Source: Candidatus Hydrogenedentota bacterium (GTDB lineage Bacteria; Hydrogenedentota; Hydrogenedentia; Hydrogenedentales; JAGMZX01). Taken from it: a stretch of 64,000 bases of DNA. The DNA is taken from the NCBI GenBank assembly GCA_029556545.1, contig JAKQEQ010000138.1:62001-126000 (forward strand), read 5' to 3'. Shown piece after piece: positions 8,740 to 18,970 of this stretch; the first letter of the stretch is position 1; each line of letters starts with the position of its first letter. The translations under genes were made by a program, and so were the position numbers. The notes beneath the pieces were generated by a model. The model saw only the letters and a list, made by a program, of their open reading frames with translations. It was not told the origin of the DNA and did no database searches.

Positions 8740-10092
8740 ATGCAAAGCACCCCTAAGGGCACAAGGGAAATGCCTAGGTTGTCGCAGCGGCTTGCACTGG
8801 CGCGGCGAATCCGCGATGCTATGCCTTCAGAGACCGGTCGGGAGCGCTTCATGGAGTCCTTAATCTACGTTCACCCGAGTGGGGTTCGCTTGGCGGAGCG
8901 CCGGCTGCGCGCATGTGAAGCGGGCGCATCAGTCACGTTGATCGCGGAAGAGGCCGCGCTGCCCGCCGCGAACGCCTTGCGGGACCATTTCCCCGCCGTA
9001 ACGGCGGTCCGAACGGTGGACGACGCGGCGGCAGGTGACGTGGGCATCCTGCCCGAGACCCAAGAACACGGGCGAGACGCCCGTGCCACGTCTTCGCGCA
9101 TCGTGATGCCGCTGAGTCTCGATACGATTCCTATGGAGCACCAGTTCCCCGTCGGGTTGCCGCAGGTCGCGCCGTGGTACGACACCGTGCGGCGTCTGTG
9201 GCGGCAAGGCTTCCGCGAGTTCGAGTTCTACAGCCTTTCCGGCAGCCGTTTGCTTCGGGTTCCGCACCTGCTGGATGCGTTCCGGGACGCGCACAAGGGC
9301 CGCCGCTGTTTTATCGCGGGGAACGGGCCGAGCCTGAACGCCATCGACATGACGCGCCTGCGCGACGAGATCGTTCTCGGCGCGAACCGCTGCTATCTCG
9401 GCTTTGAGGACTGGGGCTTCGCGTTTCCGTATTGGGGCGTGTCGGACCGCCTGCAAATCGAGGAATACGGCCCGGAATACGAGATGCATATTCCGCGCGA
9501 GACGGTGAAATTCTTCTCCTTCGAGTATCTGCCGCTGCTCGAATTCGAGGCGGGGTGCCCCGTCCACCTCGATTGGCCGCGAGCGGCGAATCGCGAGTTT
9601 TCGACCGATCCCGCGCGGCTTTTAGTTGGGTACACCGTGACGTATATGCTTCTCCAGATCGCCGCCGTAATGGGGTGCGACCCGATTATCCTCATCGGCG
9701 TGGACCATCGCTACGACCTGCGCAAGACGCAGCGGCTCCGGCGCATGGCGCGCTTGGGCGGGCGCTGGCTGGCGCGTCGTTACGACGACCGCGCGTGGTA
9801 CAAGGCGGCGCGCGCCGCCGCGCGCGAGATTGCCCGTGCGCGCCGCGAAGCGGGCAAGGGCGGGCCGAGACGCTTCTGGGTCTCGAAGGATGCAACGCGG
9901 CCGACGCATTTCGACGCGCGCTACGCCACCGGGGAGCAAAAGCGCTTCCTGATGCCGCGTCCGCTCGACGCGGAGAAGGATTTCGCGTGCGCGGCGCGCT
10001 GGGCCGAGGAGCACGGGGTGCGCATCCTGAACGCGACGCCGCGGTCCGCGCTGACCGCGTTTCCGATGGTCGAGTTCGATGCGTTGTTTTGA
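8740..10092 (+). CDS. DUF115 / MptE-like protein
   Basis: About 450 residues. The central part has RCFIAGNGPSLNAIDMTRL followed by EIVLGANRCYLGF and later IILIGVDHRYDL, the pattern of DUF115/6-hydroxymethylpterin pyrophosphokinase MptE-like proteins, which also include motility-associated glycosyltransferase factors. In this context (glycosidase upstream, peptidase downstream) a glycan-related role is plausible but unproven. Residues 110-117 (HGRDARAT) derive from a dispersed palindromic repeat inserted in frame. Starts at 8704, 8740 and 8770 are possible; none has a convincing ribosome site. I favour 8740 or 8770 because 8704 leaves only 14 bases to the divergent gene. Confidence 0.75.
   Translation: MQSTPKGTREMPRLSQRLALARRIRDAMPSETGRERFMESLIYVHPSGVRLAERRLRACEAGASVTLIAEEAALPAANALRDHFPAVTAVRTVDDAAAGDVGILPETQEHGRDARATSSRIVMPLSLDTIPMEHQFPVGLPQVAPWYDTVRRLWRQGFREFEFYSLSGSRLLRVPHLLDAFRDAHKGRRCFIAGNGPSLNAIDMTRLRDEIVLGANRCYLGFEDWGFAFPYWGVSDRLQIEEYGPEYEMHIPRETVKFFSFEYLPLLEFEAGCPVHLDWPRAANREFSTDPARLLVGYTVTYMLLQIAAVMGCDPIILIGVDHRYDLRKTQRLRRMARLGGRWLARRYDDRAWYKAARAAAREIARARREAGKGGPRRFWVSKDATRPTHFDARYATGEQKRFLMPRPLDAEKDFACAARWAEEHGVRILNATPRSALTAFPMVEFDALF
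9067..9088. repeat. HGRDARAT-type palindromic repeat inside a gene
   Basis: Perfect 8-bp inverted repeat CACGGGCG-aga-CGCCCGTG followed by CCA, lying in frame in the DUF115 gene and translated HGRDARAT. An almost identical copy occurs between genes at 53975-53996, and a variant stem (GTGGGGCG/CGCCCCAC) at 36985-37003. Confidence 0.85.
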
Positions 10093-10104
10093 CGGGATGG
10101 ACTT

Positions 10105-11568
10105 ATGAAGAAGCGGCTGCTGCTGACACCCCTATTGTTGTTGGCGCTGTTCGTCGGCGTGTTGCTCGCGCGCACCGCGACGTTCTCCTCGCGGCAACTC
10201 GAGGTCGAGCCGTTCACGCCTGTGGCCGTGGATGCGCGGGCCGCCGCCGAACGCCTCGCGCAAGCGATCCGCATCCAGACAATATCCCATCAGGACAGCG
10301 AGCAGGTCGAGACGGCGGCCTTCGAGCAATTGCACGCGCTGTTGGAAACGTCGTTCCCGCGGGTGCATGCCACCCTCGCGCGCGAACGCATCAGCGAACT
10401 CGCGTTGCTCTACACGTGGAACGGCAGCGATCCGTCGCTGCCACCGACCATCTTCCTGGCGCACCAGGATGTCGTGGCCGTCGCGCCGGATACCGAATCG
10501 GACTGGACGCATCCGGCCTTCGCGGGGGTTGTCGCGGACGGCTACATCTGGGGCCGCGGCACGCTCGACGACAAGGGCGCGCTGCTCGGCATCCTCGAAG
10601 CGGCGGAGGCGCTGATCGCGGAGGGGTTCACGCCCCGGCGCACGCTGCACTTCGCGTTCGGTCACGACGAGGAAGTCGGAGGACAGGCGGGCGCGAAGGA
10701 GACCGCCCGCCTGCTCGAGGAACGCGGCGTTCGTGCCTACTTCTGCCTCGATGAGGGACTGGCGATAACGCACGGGATCGTCCCCGGCGTGCGCGCGCCG
10801 GTGGCGCTCATCGGCACGGCGGAGAAGGGCTACCTCAGCGTTGCCCTGACGGCCGAAGTAACCGGCGGCCACTCGTCCGCGCCGCCGCCCGACACGGCCA
10901 TCGGCATGGTCTCGCGGGCAGTCGCGGCGCTCGAAGCAAACCCGTTTCCCGGGCGTCTGGCCGGGCCGGCCCGCGACATGCTCGAATGCGTCGGGCCGGA
11001 GATGGATTTCCCGATGCGGCTCGTCATGGCGAATCTGTGGGCGTTCGGCCCGATCGTGCGCGGGCAACTCGAGAGCGCGCCCGCCACCGCCGCCGCGCTC
11101 CGTAGCACGATCGCCCCGACCATCTTCGAAGCGGGCGTGAAGGAGAACGTACTGCCCGCCACGGCGCGCGCCGTGGTCAACTTGCGGATCATGCCGGGCG
11201 AAACGATAGAGGGCGCGCTCGCGCATGTACGGAATACCATCGCGGACGATCGGGTCAGCGTAGCGGTTATCCCACCCGCGAACGAGCCGTCGCCCGTCGC
11301 ATCCGTGGACGCGCCCGCCTACGAAACCCTGAACCGGAGTATCCGGCAGGTGTTCCCGGAGGCGGTCGTTGCGCCGATGCTCGTGCTCGGCGGCACGGAT
11401 TCGCGTCATTACACCGCCGTGGCCGAGAACGTCTACAAGTTCCTCCCGTTCCCGCTAGGCGAGGACGATTTGCCGCGTTTTCACGGAACCGATGAGCGGG
11501 TCGCGGTCGAGGATTACGTCAAGGCGATACAATTCTATGCGCTACTTATGCGCAACGCCGCCGGGTAG
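10105..11568 (+). CDS. M20 family metallopeptidase (carboxypeptidase S / PM20D1-like)
   Basis: A 487-residue peptidase with an N-terminal hydrophobic signal or anchor (LLLTPLLLLALFVGVLLA, residues 5-22), so it acts outside the cytoplasm or membrane-bound. M20 zinc-site motifs are present in order: HQDVV with His120, WGRGTLDDKG with Asp155, the catalytic/metal pair HDEEVGG (Glu189-Glu190), CLDEGLA, and a C-terminal HGTDERV histidine. A dimerization domain lies between about residues 240 and 380. The longer carboxypeptidase S/PM20D1 subgroup, which cleaves or forms N-acyl and peptide amide bonds, matches best; substrate cannot be told. Only 12 bases separate it from the upstream gene, suggesting co-transcription. 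Confidence 0.9.
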   Translation: MKKRLLLTPLLLLALFVGVLLARTATFSSRQLEVEPFTPVAVDARAAAERLAQAIRIQTISHQDSEQVETAAFEQLHALLETSFPRVHATLARERISELALLYTWNGSDPSLPPTIFLAHQDVVAVAPDTESDWTHPAFAGVVADGYIWGRGTLDDKGALLGILEAAEALIAEGFTPRRTLHFAFGHDEEVGGQAGAKETARLLEERGVRAYFCLDEGLAITHGIVPGVRAPVALIGTAEKGYLSVALTAEVTGGHSSAPPPDTAIGMVSRAVAALEANPFPGRLAGPARDMLECVGPEMDFPMRLVMANLWAFGPIVRGQLESAPATAAALRSTIAPTIFEAGVKENVLPATARAVVNLRIMPGETIEGALAHVRNTIADDRVSVAVIPPANEPSPVASVDAPAYETLNRSIRQVFPEAVVAPMLVLGGTDSRHYTAVAENVYKFLPFPLGEDDLPRFHGTDERVAVEDYVKAIQFYALLMRNAAG

Positions 11569-11602
11569 CGGCGGGAACGAACTCAAGGAAAGGACCTCGA
11601 AA

Positions 11603-12862
11603 ATGCGGACATGCACGTGGTTGTTGCTTGTGCCGGTGTTGTTGACCCAAGCTGTTGTCGCGGCGGAATCGCCGCACCTGCGGCTCCCGGTCAATGCGTA
11701 CATGGACAAGATGAAGGCCGGGTGGATCGGCCAGATGGTGGGCGTGGGCTGGGGCGCCCCCACCGAGTTTCGCTTCAACGGCGTCATCATGCCCGAGGAC
11801 AAGATGCCCGAGTGGTGGCCCGATATGGTCAATCAATTCGCCCAGGACGACCTCTACGTCGAGATGACGTTCCTGCGGACCCTCGAAATGCACGGCCTCG
11901 ACGTATCGATCCGCCAGGCGGGCATCGACTTCGCCAACAGCGGCTATAAACTCTGGCACGCGAACCGCGCCGGCCGCGACAACCTCCGCAACGGTATCGC
12001 ACCGCCCGACTCGGGCCATCCCGCGTTCAACCACCACGCGGACGACATCGATTATCAGATCGAGGCCGATTTCTCTGGCCTGATTGCGCCCGGCCTGCCG
12101 AACGCCGTCATCGAACTCGGCGAGAAGTTTGGCCGCTTGATGAATTACGGCGACGGCCTCTACGGCGGGCTGTTCGTCGGCGGCATGTACGCCGCGGCGT
12201 TCTTCGAGACCGACATCGAGGCCGTCGTGCGCGCGGGACTCGCGTGCGTCCCCGAGGGCAGCCAGTACCACGAGTGCATCAACGACGTGATCCGCTGGTA
12301 CAAGGAAGACCCCGAAAACTGGGAGCGGACCTGGGAACGGATCGACGAGAAGTACCAGTTGAACCGCGATTACCGCCGCTTCTCCTGCTCGAAACCCGAC
12401 GACCCCTTCAACATCGACGCCAAGATCAACGGCGCGTACATCGTCATGGGGTTGCTCTACGGCAAGGGCGACATCGACCGGACCATCATCATCGCCACGC
12501 GCTGCGGCCAGGACTCCGACTGCAACCCGTCCAACGCCGCGGGCGTCCTGTTCACGATTCTCGGGTGCGCGCAACTGCCCGAGCGCTTCACCAGCGCGCT
12601 CAACCCCGAACGCACGTTCAGCCACACGCCCTACAACTTCCCGAAACTCATCGAAGTCTGCGGGCAACTTGCCCGCGACGCCGTCCAACGCGCCGGCGGA
12701 ACCATCGAGACCGACCCCGACGGCAACGAAGTGTTCGTGATCCCGAACCTCCCCCCGCGACCGCCCGCCCTCGAACAATCCTGGCGGCCCGCCGCCCCCG
12801 AAAACGCCCGCTTCACCGACGACGAGCGCGCGAAGATTGCGCAGGCAGAGACAAGCGAATAA
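11603..12862 (+). CDS. Secreted ADP-ribosylglycohydrolase-family protein
   Basis: A 419-residue protein with signal peptide MRTCTWLLLVPVLLTQAVVA. The mature part has the DraG/ADP-ribosylglycohydrolase fold motifs: KMKAGWIGQMVGVGWGAP, a QDDLYVEMTFL acidic motif, NHHADDIDYQ, GLYGGLFVGGMYAAAF and the C-terminal metal motif RCGQDSDCNPSN. Many exported members in environmental bacteria carry this fold without a known substrate, so hydrolysis of an ADP-ribose or other glycosidic bond is inferred. An AAGGAAAGG ribosome site precedes ATG 11603, favouring it over an upstream in-frame start that lies inside the previous gene. Confidence 0.88.
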   Translation: MRTCTWLLLVPVLLTQAVVAAESPHLRLPVNAYMDKMKAGWIGQMVGVGWGAPTEFRFNGVIMPEDKMPEWWPDMVNQFAQDDLYVEMTFLRTLEMHGLDVSIRQAGIDFANSGYKLWHANRAGRDNLRNGIAPPDSGHPAFNHHADDIDYQIEADFSGLIAPGLPNAVIELGEKFGRLMNYGDGLYGGLFVGGMYAAAFFETDIEAVVRAGLACVPEGSQYHECINDVIRWYKEDPENWERTWERIDEKYQLNRDYRRFSCSKPDDPFNIDAKINGAYIVMGLLYGKGDIDRTIIIATRCGQDSDCNPSNAAGVLFTILGCAQLPERFTSALNPERTFSHTPYNFPKLIEVCGQLARDAVQRAGGTIETDPDGNEVFVIPNLPPRPPALEQSWRPAAPENARFTDDERAKIAQAETSE

Positions 12863-12875
12863 CGGCGGAAGCCGC

Positions 12876-13381
12876 ATGAAATACGAACGCTTCGAAGACT
12901 TGCCCGCCTGGACCGCCGCCATCGACCTCGCGGACCGCATCTACAAGATCACGCGCAACCGTTTCTTCACCCAGCCGGGCGATCTCCGCGATCAACTGCG
13001 ACGCGCCGCGTTGTCCGTCTCGAACAACATCGCCGAAGGCTTCGAACGCGGCTCGACCGCGGAACTGCTCGCATTCCTCTACATCGCGCGCGGTTCCGCG
13101 GGCGATGTCCGGTCCATGCTCCGCTTCATCGAACGCGCGCCGGAAGCCAATCATCTGAAATCTCAGATTTGATATCTCTTGCCGAGTCCTGCTCCCGCCA
13201 GATTCGCGCCTGGGCGGACAGCCTCCAGAACTGCGACATCAAAGGACAACGCCACCTGACCGAGCAATCGCGTCAGCAATATCAACGACGGAAAAGCGCC
13301 GCGGCGCTCCAGAACGAACTCGACGAAATGATGCGCCGCATCCGCCCACAGGACTATCCAGACTCGGACAAACAGCCGTGA
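12876..13381 (+). pseudogene. Frameshifted four helix bundle (23S IVS-type) protein
   Basis: The gene starts MKYERFEDLPAWTAAIDLAD and continues through RDQLRRAALSVSNNIAEGFE and LLAFLYIARGSAGDVRSML, the signature of the four helix bundle proteins related to rRNA-intervening-sequence ORFs. The frame stops at 13170-13172 after HLKSQI, while the rest of the family (ISLAESCSRQIRAWADSLQ, then DIKGQRHL) continues in another frame from 13169 to 13381. Adding a second copy of the 7-mer CAGATTT at the break restores KSQISDLISLAESC, the expected family sequence, so loss of one copy of a tandem 7-bp repeat explains the frameshift. A TTG at the junction could in principle restart translation. Confidence 0.8.
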
Positions 13382-13382
13382 C

Positions 13383-13442
13383 TCTGAAATTCCAAATTCC
13401 AAATTCCAAATTTGAAATCTCAAATCTCAAATCTGAAATCCT
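13383..13442. repeat. AAATTCC/AAATCTC short tandem repeat
   Basis: AT-rich block with about three AAATTCC units followed by AAATCTC units, sharply lower in GC than its surroundings. It resembles the low-GC repeats seen next to or inside four helix bundle genes of this type, and it lies between that broken gene and glmM. Confidence 0.7.
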
Positions 13443-13465
13443 GTGACCGCGCACAAGCGCCCCTC

Positions 13466-14809
13466 TCACACTCCCTTCACCCGTTCCGCAAGCCGCGCGG
13501 CGAGGGCCTCCGCCTTGCGGAGGTCTTCGTGCTGGACGAGGACGCGGATGACGGGTTCGGTGCCGGAGGGGCGGATGACGACCCGGCCATGACCGTCGAG
13601 TTCGGCTTCGGCGTCGCGGGCGAGTTGTTCGAGGCGGTCGGGGTCGGGGCGGTGCGCGGGGTCGATGGGCGTTTTCCGGTGGCACTCGGGGAGGGGCTGG
13701 TACACGCGCGCGATCGTCGAGAGGGGCTGGTCTTTGCGGCGCATGACGGCGAGGACGTCGAGGGCGGCGATGGTGGCGTCGCCGGTGGTGTTGTGTTCGA
13801 GGAGCACGATATGCCCGGAGGGCTCGCCGCCGACGGTGAGGCCGTGCTCGCGCATGGCCTCTACGACGTAGCGGTCGCCGACTTTGGTGTGGAGCACCTT
13901 GCCGTCGCGGGGCGCGAGGGCGCGTTCGAGGCCGGCGTTCGCCATGATGTTCGCGACGACGGTGTTCCCGGGGAGGTCCCCTCGTTCGAGACGTTCGAGG
14001 CCCATGATCGCGAGCAGCGCGTTCCCGTCGAGGAGGCGTCCGTGTTCGTCGGCCATGGCGATGCGGTCGCCGTCGCCGTCGAAGGCGATGCCGACGTCGG
14101 CGCGCTCTACGATGACGGTTGCGCGCATCTCTTCCGAGAATACGGAGCCGAGGCCGTGGTTGATGTTGAGGCCGTTGGGCCGGTCGCCGATAGCGACGAC
14201 GTCCGCGCCGAGTTCGCGGAAGGTCTCCGGGCCGACCTTGTACCCTGCGCCGTTCGAGCAATCGACGACGATGCGGAGGCCGTCCAGGCGCATACCCTTC
14301 GGGAACGTGGCCTTCACGAACTCGATGTAGCGGCCCACGGCGTCGTCGATGCGGCGCGCGGTGCCGATCTTTTCCGCGACGGGCCGGAAGTCGTCCACCT
14401 CGCCCGTGGCGATGAGCCGCTCGATCTCGTCCTCGGCGGCGTCGGGGATTTTGTAGCCGTCCGAGCCGAAGATTTTGATGCCGTTGTCGGCGTAGGGGTT
14501 GTGGGAGGCGGAGATCATGACGCCGCCGTCGCAGCGGAGGCTGCGCATGATATACGAGACGCCCGGCGTGGGGAGCGGGCCCGTGAGCAACACGTTGACG
14601 CCGACCGAGCAGAACCCGGCGGTGAGCGCATTCTCGATCATGTAACACGAGCGGCGCGTGTCCTTGCCGATGAGGATGGTGTGCTGTCGATCCTCCTTCA
14701 GGAAGATAAGCCCGGCGGCGCGCCCGACCTTGAGGGCCATCTCGGCGGTCATGGGATGTTGATTCGCCATGCCGCGGATGCCATCCGTGCCGAATAGCCG
14801 TTCACTCAT
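13466..14809 (-). CDS. glmM: Phosphoglucosamine mutase GlmM
   Basis: A 447-residue alpha-D-phosphohexomutase converting glucosamine-6-phosphate to glucosamine-1-phosphate for UDP-GlcNAc, peptidoglycan and other envelope polymers. It opens with LFGTDGIRG, carries the active-site phosphoserine motif VMISASHNPY (Ser102), the metal loop DGDGDRIAMAD, the sugar-binding GGEPSGHI and the phosphate-binding RPSGTEPVIRVLV near the C-terminus. Family length is normal. Its start overlaps the end of folP by 8 bases; folP-glmM is a widespread bacterial pair. Confidence 0.96.
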   Translation of the reverse strand: MSERLFGTDGIRGMANQHPMTAEMALKVGRAAGLIFLKEDRQHTILIGKDTRRSCYMIENALTAGFCSVGVNVLLTGPLPTPGVSYIMRSLRCDGGVMISASHNPYADNGIKIFGSDGYKIPDAAEDEIERLIATGEVDDFRPVAEKIGTARRIDDAVGRYIEFVKATFPKGMRLDGLRIVVDCSNGAGYKVGPETFRELGADVVAIGDRPNGLNINHGLGSVFSEEMRATVIVERADVGIAFDGDGDRIAMADEHGRLLDGNALLAIMGLERLERGDLPGNTVVANIMANAGLERALAPRDGKVLHTKVGDRYVVEAMREHGLTVGGEPSGHIVLLEHNTTGDATIAALDVLAVMRRKDQPLSTIARVYQPLPECHRKTPIDPAHRPDPDRLEQLARDAEAELDGHGRVVIRPSGTEPVIRVLVQHEDLRKAEALAARLAERVKGV

Positions 14810-15647
14810 GCGTATACTGTTCTCCCGCGAGAATCGCGTCCGTCATGCGCGCGACGCGCGCCATGGCGCGCACGTCGTGCACGCGGATCGCATCCGCGCC
14901 GTTCATGATTGCCGCCGTCACCGTCGCCGCCGTGCCTTCCATGCGTTCTTCGACGGGCACCCCGAGCACCGCGCCGATGGTCGATTTGTTCGACGTGCCG
15001 ATGAGCACCGGCCTGCCGAACCGCTTGAACGCGCGAAGCCGGCGCAGCAGCTCGAGGTTGTGCGCGGGAGTCTTGCCGAAACCGAAGCCCGGGTCAAGCC
15101 AGAGCTGCTCATCGCGCACGCCCGCGCGCGCCGCCGCCTCGATTCGCTCCTCGAAGAACGCGCAGATGTCATCGACCACGTCATTATACTGCGGCGCGGC
15201 CTGCATCGTCATCGGGTCGCCCCGCATGTGCATCAATACGCACAGACAGCCCGATTCCGCGACCACGGCGGCCATATCCGGGTCGTCGCGCAGCGCCGTG
15301 ACGTCGTTGACCATCCCCGCGCCCGACGCCAGCGCGCGGCGGGCCGTCTCCGCGCGGCGCGTATCCACCGAGAGCCGCGCGGGCAGCCCGCGCAGCGCCT
15401 CGAACACCGGCAGCACCCGCCGCAATTCCTCGTCCTGGTCGATCGGCGCCGCTCCCGGCCGCGACGATTCGCCGCCGACATCGAGCCAGTCCGCGCCGTC
15501 CGCGCACATTCGCACCGCGAGATCGTAGGCCTGCTCCGGGCCTCGGATGCGCCCGCCGTCGTAAAACGAGTCCGGCGTCGCGTTCAGGATGCCCATGATC
15601 AGCGTGCGGCCAATGCGCGGCGGTTCTATCTCCGTTATCTCGCTCAT
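14802..15647 (-). CDS. folP: Dihydropteroate synthase FolP
   Basis: A 281-residue TIM-barrel enzyme condensing p-aminobenzoate with dihydropterin pyrophosphate in folate synthesis. Signatures are MGILNATPDSFYDGGR near the N-terminus, ADWLDVGGESSRPGA, SVDTRRAETARRAL, GMVNDVTAL, MHMRGDPMTMQ, LDPGFGFGKTPAHN, GTSNKSTIG and the final IRVHDV. The frame extends upstream, but MSEITEIEPP at 15647 gives the usual family length. It is translationally coupled to glmM. Confidence 0.95.
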   Translation of the reverse strand: MSEITEIEPPRIGRTLIMGILNATPDSFYDGGRIRGPEQAYDLAVRMCADGADWLDVGGESSRPGAAPIDQDEELRRVLPVFEALRGLPARLSVDTRRAETARRALASGAGMVNDVTALRDDPDMAAVVAESGCLCVLMHMRGDPMTMQAAPQYNDVVDDICAFFEERIEAAARAGVRDEQLWLDPGFGFGKTPAHNLELLRRLRAFKRFGRPVLIGTSNKSTIGAVLGVPVEERMEGTAATVTAAIMNGADAIRVHDVRAMARVARMTDAILAGEQYTHE

Positions 15648-15846
15648 GTTCCACGAGCATACGGCGCGCGCCCCGCCGACGCAAGGCGACAACTGCGTAT
15701 CGTTGAAGTGATCGGGCGGCTGGATTCGTGGAATTGGTGTGATTAGTGGTTCTTGTAAGTCTCCAACCACGAATGACACGAATCACCCGAATGGATTGGC
15801 GGTTGTGCACAGAATCGTGTTCCGTGCTGAGCGTCGCTAAGGAGCG
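15648..15846. repeat. Intergenic with CCACGAATGACACGAATC-type repeat
   Basis: Short gap between folP and the PIG-L gene. At about 15735-15795 it contains runs such as GTGATTAGTGG and CACGAATGACACGAATC, an AT-richer repeat with a 9-base rhythm that would encode Asn-His-Thr-like strings if read through. No gene is supported here. Confidence 0.45.
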
Positions 15847-16658
15847 CTACTGAATGACATCCGGCTTGACGAAGTCCGTGCCGAAGACGCGGTCGAGCAT
15901 GCCGAGCTTTTCGTAGCGGAATTGTTCCGCGAAGGCCATGCCGCGCGGCTCGCCGAGTTCGGCGCACCAGCGGCGCACGCCCGCCGCGATGAGGTCCTTG
16001 TGGCCGTTGTCGTCGAGGTTTTCGAGCATGGGCAATTCCACGCCCAGGGTTTGCGCCTCCTGGAGCAAGGCGTCCACGGTCAGGACCATCTGGCAGTCGT
16101 GGGCGAGCAACGCGGCGATCTTCTTGTCGATGGTCGCGGAGATGTCCACGAAGAGTTCGGCGTTCATGGGGTGTTTAGCGAACCAGTAGGCTTCGGTAAC
16201 GGGCCGGGGCGGGTTCGCGTGGCCGGGGTGGAAGAGCGGGTTGCCGCTGAAGGCGGCGGCCTCGAGGGCGGCCATGCCGGTCATGCGGTGGTCCGGGTGG
16301 TCCTCGTAAGGGGCGAAGGGGTCCCAACTCATGATGATGTCCGCCTTCACCTCGCGGATGAACGCCATGACCTTGTCGCGCAGGACGTTGGGATGCACCT
16401 CGTTGAGCCGTCCGTCGCGGTAGCCCTCGAGGCGCACCTCGCGCAGCCCGAGCAATACGCCCGCTTCGCCGGCCTCGCGCGCCGAAACCTCGATGAGCGT
16501 CTGCGGCGAGAGCCGGTACGAGCCCTTCGAGTTGTCGGTGAGGATGTACTCGTAGACGTTGTAGTCGAATTCATCGACGAACCGGGCCACCGTGCCGGCC
16601 GCCATGAACTCGAGGTCGTCCGCGTGCGCCGCGACCGCCAGCACCGTCTTTTTCCGTT

Positions 16659-16662
<4 letters not shown>
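15847..16662 (-). CDS. PIG-L family deacetylase
   Basis: A 271-residue zinc-dependent N-acetylglucosaminyl deacetylase-fold protein. The metal motif AHADDLEF (a variant of AHPDDxE) lies near the N-terminus (VLAVAAHADDLEFMAAGT), with the second metal motif in YEDHPDHRMTG in mid-protein. Relatives deacetylate GlcNAc-containing lipids, mycothiol/bacillithiol precursors or polysaccharide sugars; the substrate is not evident. The ATG at 16662, rather than one 27 bases upstream, overlaps the TGA of the downstream epimerase gene as ATGA, implying coupling in a sugar-modification operon. Confidence 0.85.
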
Positions 16663-17603
<941 letters not shown>

Positions 17604-17776
17604 CCGCGAGCCCTCCCGGGCAGGCATTATAGGCGGCGAAGTCGCGCGCGGCAATGGGCGGGCGCGGAAGACCCCGTTTCACGTCCGCGAGCACCGCATG
17701 CAATTTGACACGCGGCGGGCGTCCGTGCCTTGATGGTATGGCGCGCGGCGGATACGGCGACAGCGAGGGTGACGAC

Positions 17777-18892
17777 ATGGCGCTAACGCGGTTCGGGATC
17801 ATCATGGCGGGCGGCACGGGCGAACGGTTCTGGCCCCTGTCGCGGCGGGACCGCCCGAAGCAATTGTTGCCCTTGATCGATCCCTCGAAGAGCATGCTCG
17901 TCGAGGCGGTCGAACGCCTCGCGCCGCTGATTCCGCCGGAAAATCTCTACATCATCACGGGCAAGTATCTCGTCGCGCCTATCCGCGCTGCGGCAGTCGG
18001 CGTGCCGGACGCGAACGTCGTCGGCGAGCCGTGCAAGCGCAATACCTCGGGTGCGCTCGCCTACGTGACCGCCGTGCTGCTCGCGCAACACGCGGACCTG
18101 TCCCCGGACGCGATGAGCTTCGCTATCACGACGGCGGACCACCGCATCGGCGACGACGCGCTGTTCCGCGCGACCGTCGAGACCGCCCTGCGCGCCGCCG
18201 AGTCGCAGGACGCGCTGGTGGTTTGCGGGATTGCGCCGACGCGGCCCGAGACGGGCTTCGGGTACATCGAGGCGGATACCGGCGCACCGCCGCTGCCCGA
18301 GTTTGTCTCCCCGGAGATCCGCCCCGTCAGCGCGTTCCACGAAAAGCCGGACCGGGACCGCGCCGAGGCGTACTTGGCGTCAGGGCGACACTTCTGGAAC
18401 AGCGGCATGTTCTTCTGGCGGGTCTCGACGTTCTTCGACGAATTGGCGCACGCGCGGCCCAAGCTGCTCGAGGCCATCGACGTGATGAGCGACGTGTTGC
18501 GCCGCGGCAATGAGGAAGACGCGGAGCGCGTCTTCGCCACACTCGACGACCTCTCGATCGACTACGCGCTGATGGAGCGCGCGCGCCGGGTGCTTGTCGT
18601 GCGCGGCGAATTCCCGTGGGCGGACGTAGGGTCCTGGCCGGCGCTGAGCGAGGGCTGCGCGCTCGATGCCGCCGGCAACCTGCTCGTGGGCGACCCCGTG
18701 GTCGATGACGTGTCGGGCTGCATCGTGTTCAACGCGCCGGGGGCCGCGCGCATGGCCGTCGGAGCGGTGGGCCTGCGCGACATGGTCGTGGTGGTGACGG
18801 AGGACGCGGTGCTCGTGCTCCCGAAAGACCGCGCGCAGGACGTGCGCCACGTTGTTGAGGAACTGCGCGATCGCGGCGCGCCCCAATTGTGA
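17777..18892 (+). CDS. Mannose-1-phosphate guanylyltransferase
   Basis: A 371-residue nucleotidyltransferase making GDP-mannose from GTP and mannose-1-phosphate. The signature IIMAGGTGERFWPLSRRDRP-KQLLPL starts at residue 8; GEPCKRNTSGAL, FAITTADHRI, GYIEAD, FHEKPDRDRAEAYLASGRHF-WNSGMF and WADVGSWPAL follow in the family order. There is no isomerase fusion. GAGGGTGA stands 6-12 bases upstream of ATG 17777, deciding the start over longer frame options. Together with the epimerase, PIG-L protein and glycosyltransferase nearby it points to surface polysaccharide or glycolipid synthesis. Confidence 0.92.
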   Translation: MALTRFGIIMAGGTGERFWPLSRRDRPKQLLPLIDPSKSMLVEAVERLAPLIPPENLYIITGKYLVAPIRAAAVGVPDANVVGEPCKRNTSGALAYVTAVLLAQHADLSPDAMSFAITTADHRIGDDALFRATVETALRAAESQDALVVCGIAPTRPETGFGYIEADTGAPPLPEFVSPEIRPVSAFHEKPDRDRAEAYLASGRHFWNSGMFFWRVSTFFDELAHARPKLLEAIDVMSDVLRRGNEEDAERVFATLDDLSIDYALMERARRVLVVRGEFPWADVGSWPALSEGCALDAAGNLLVGDPVVDDVSGCIVFNAPGAARMAVGAVGLRDMVVVVTEDAVLVLPKDRAQDVRHVVEELRDRGAPQL

Positions 18893-18970
18893 CGTGCCCG
18901 CGGCGTTCTTGCCGGGCGGTGGCACGCCCGATAGAATGCACCGCGAACGCGATCAGCGGAGCGTGCGGTC

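Noticed and set aside
6827-8863. 678-codon plus-strand frame antisense to the GH38 gene
   Set aside because: Rich in His/Arg/Val with no recognisable motif; the opposite strand carries clear GH38 signatures.
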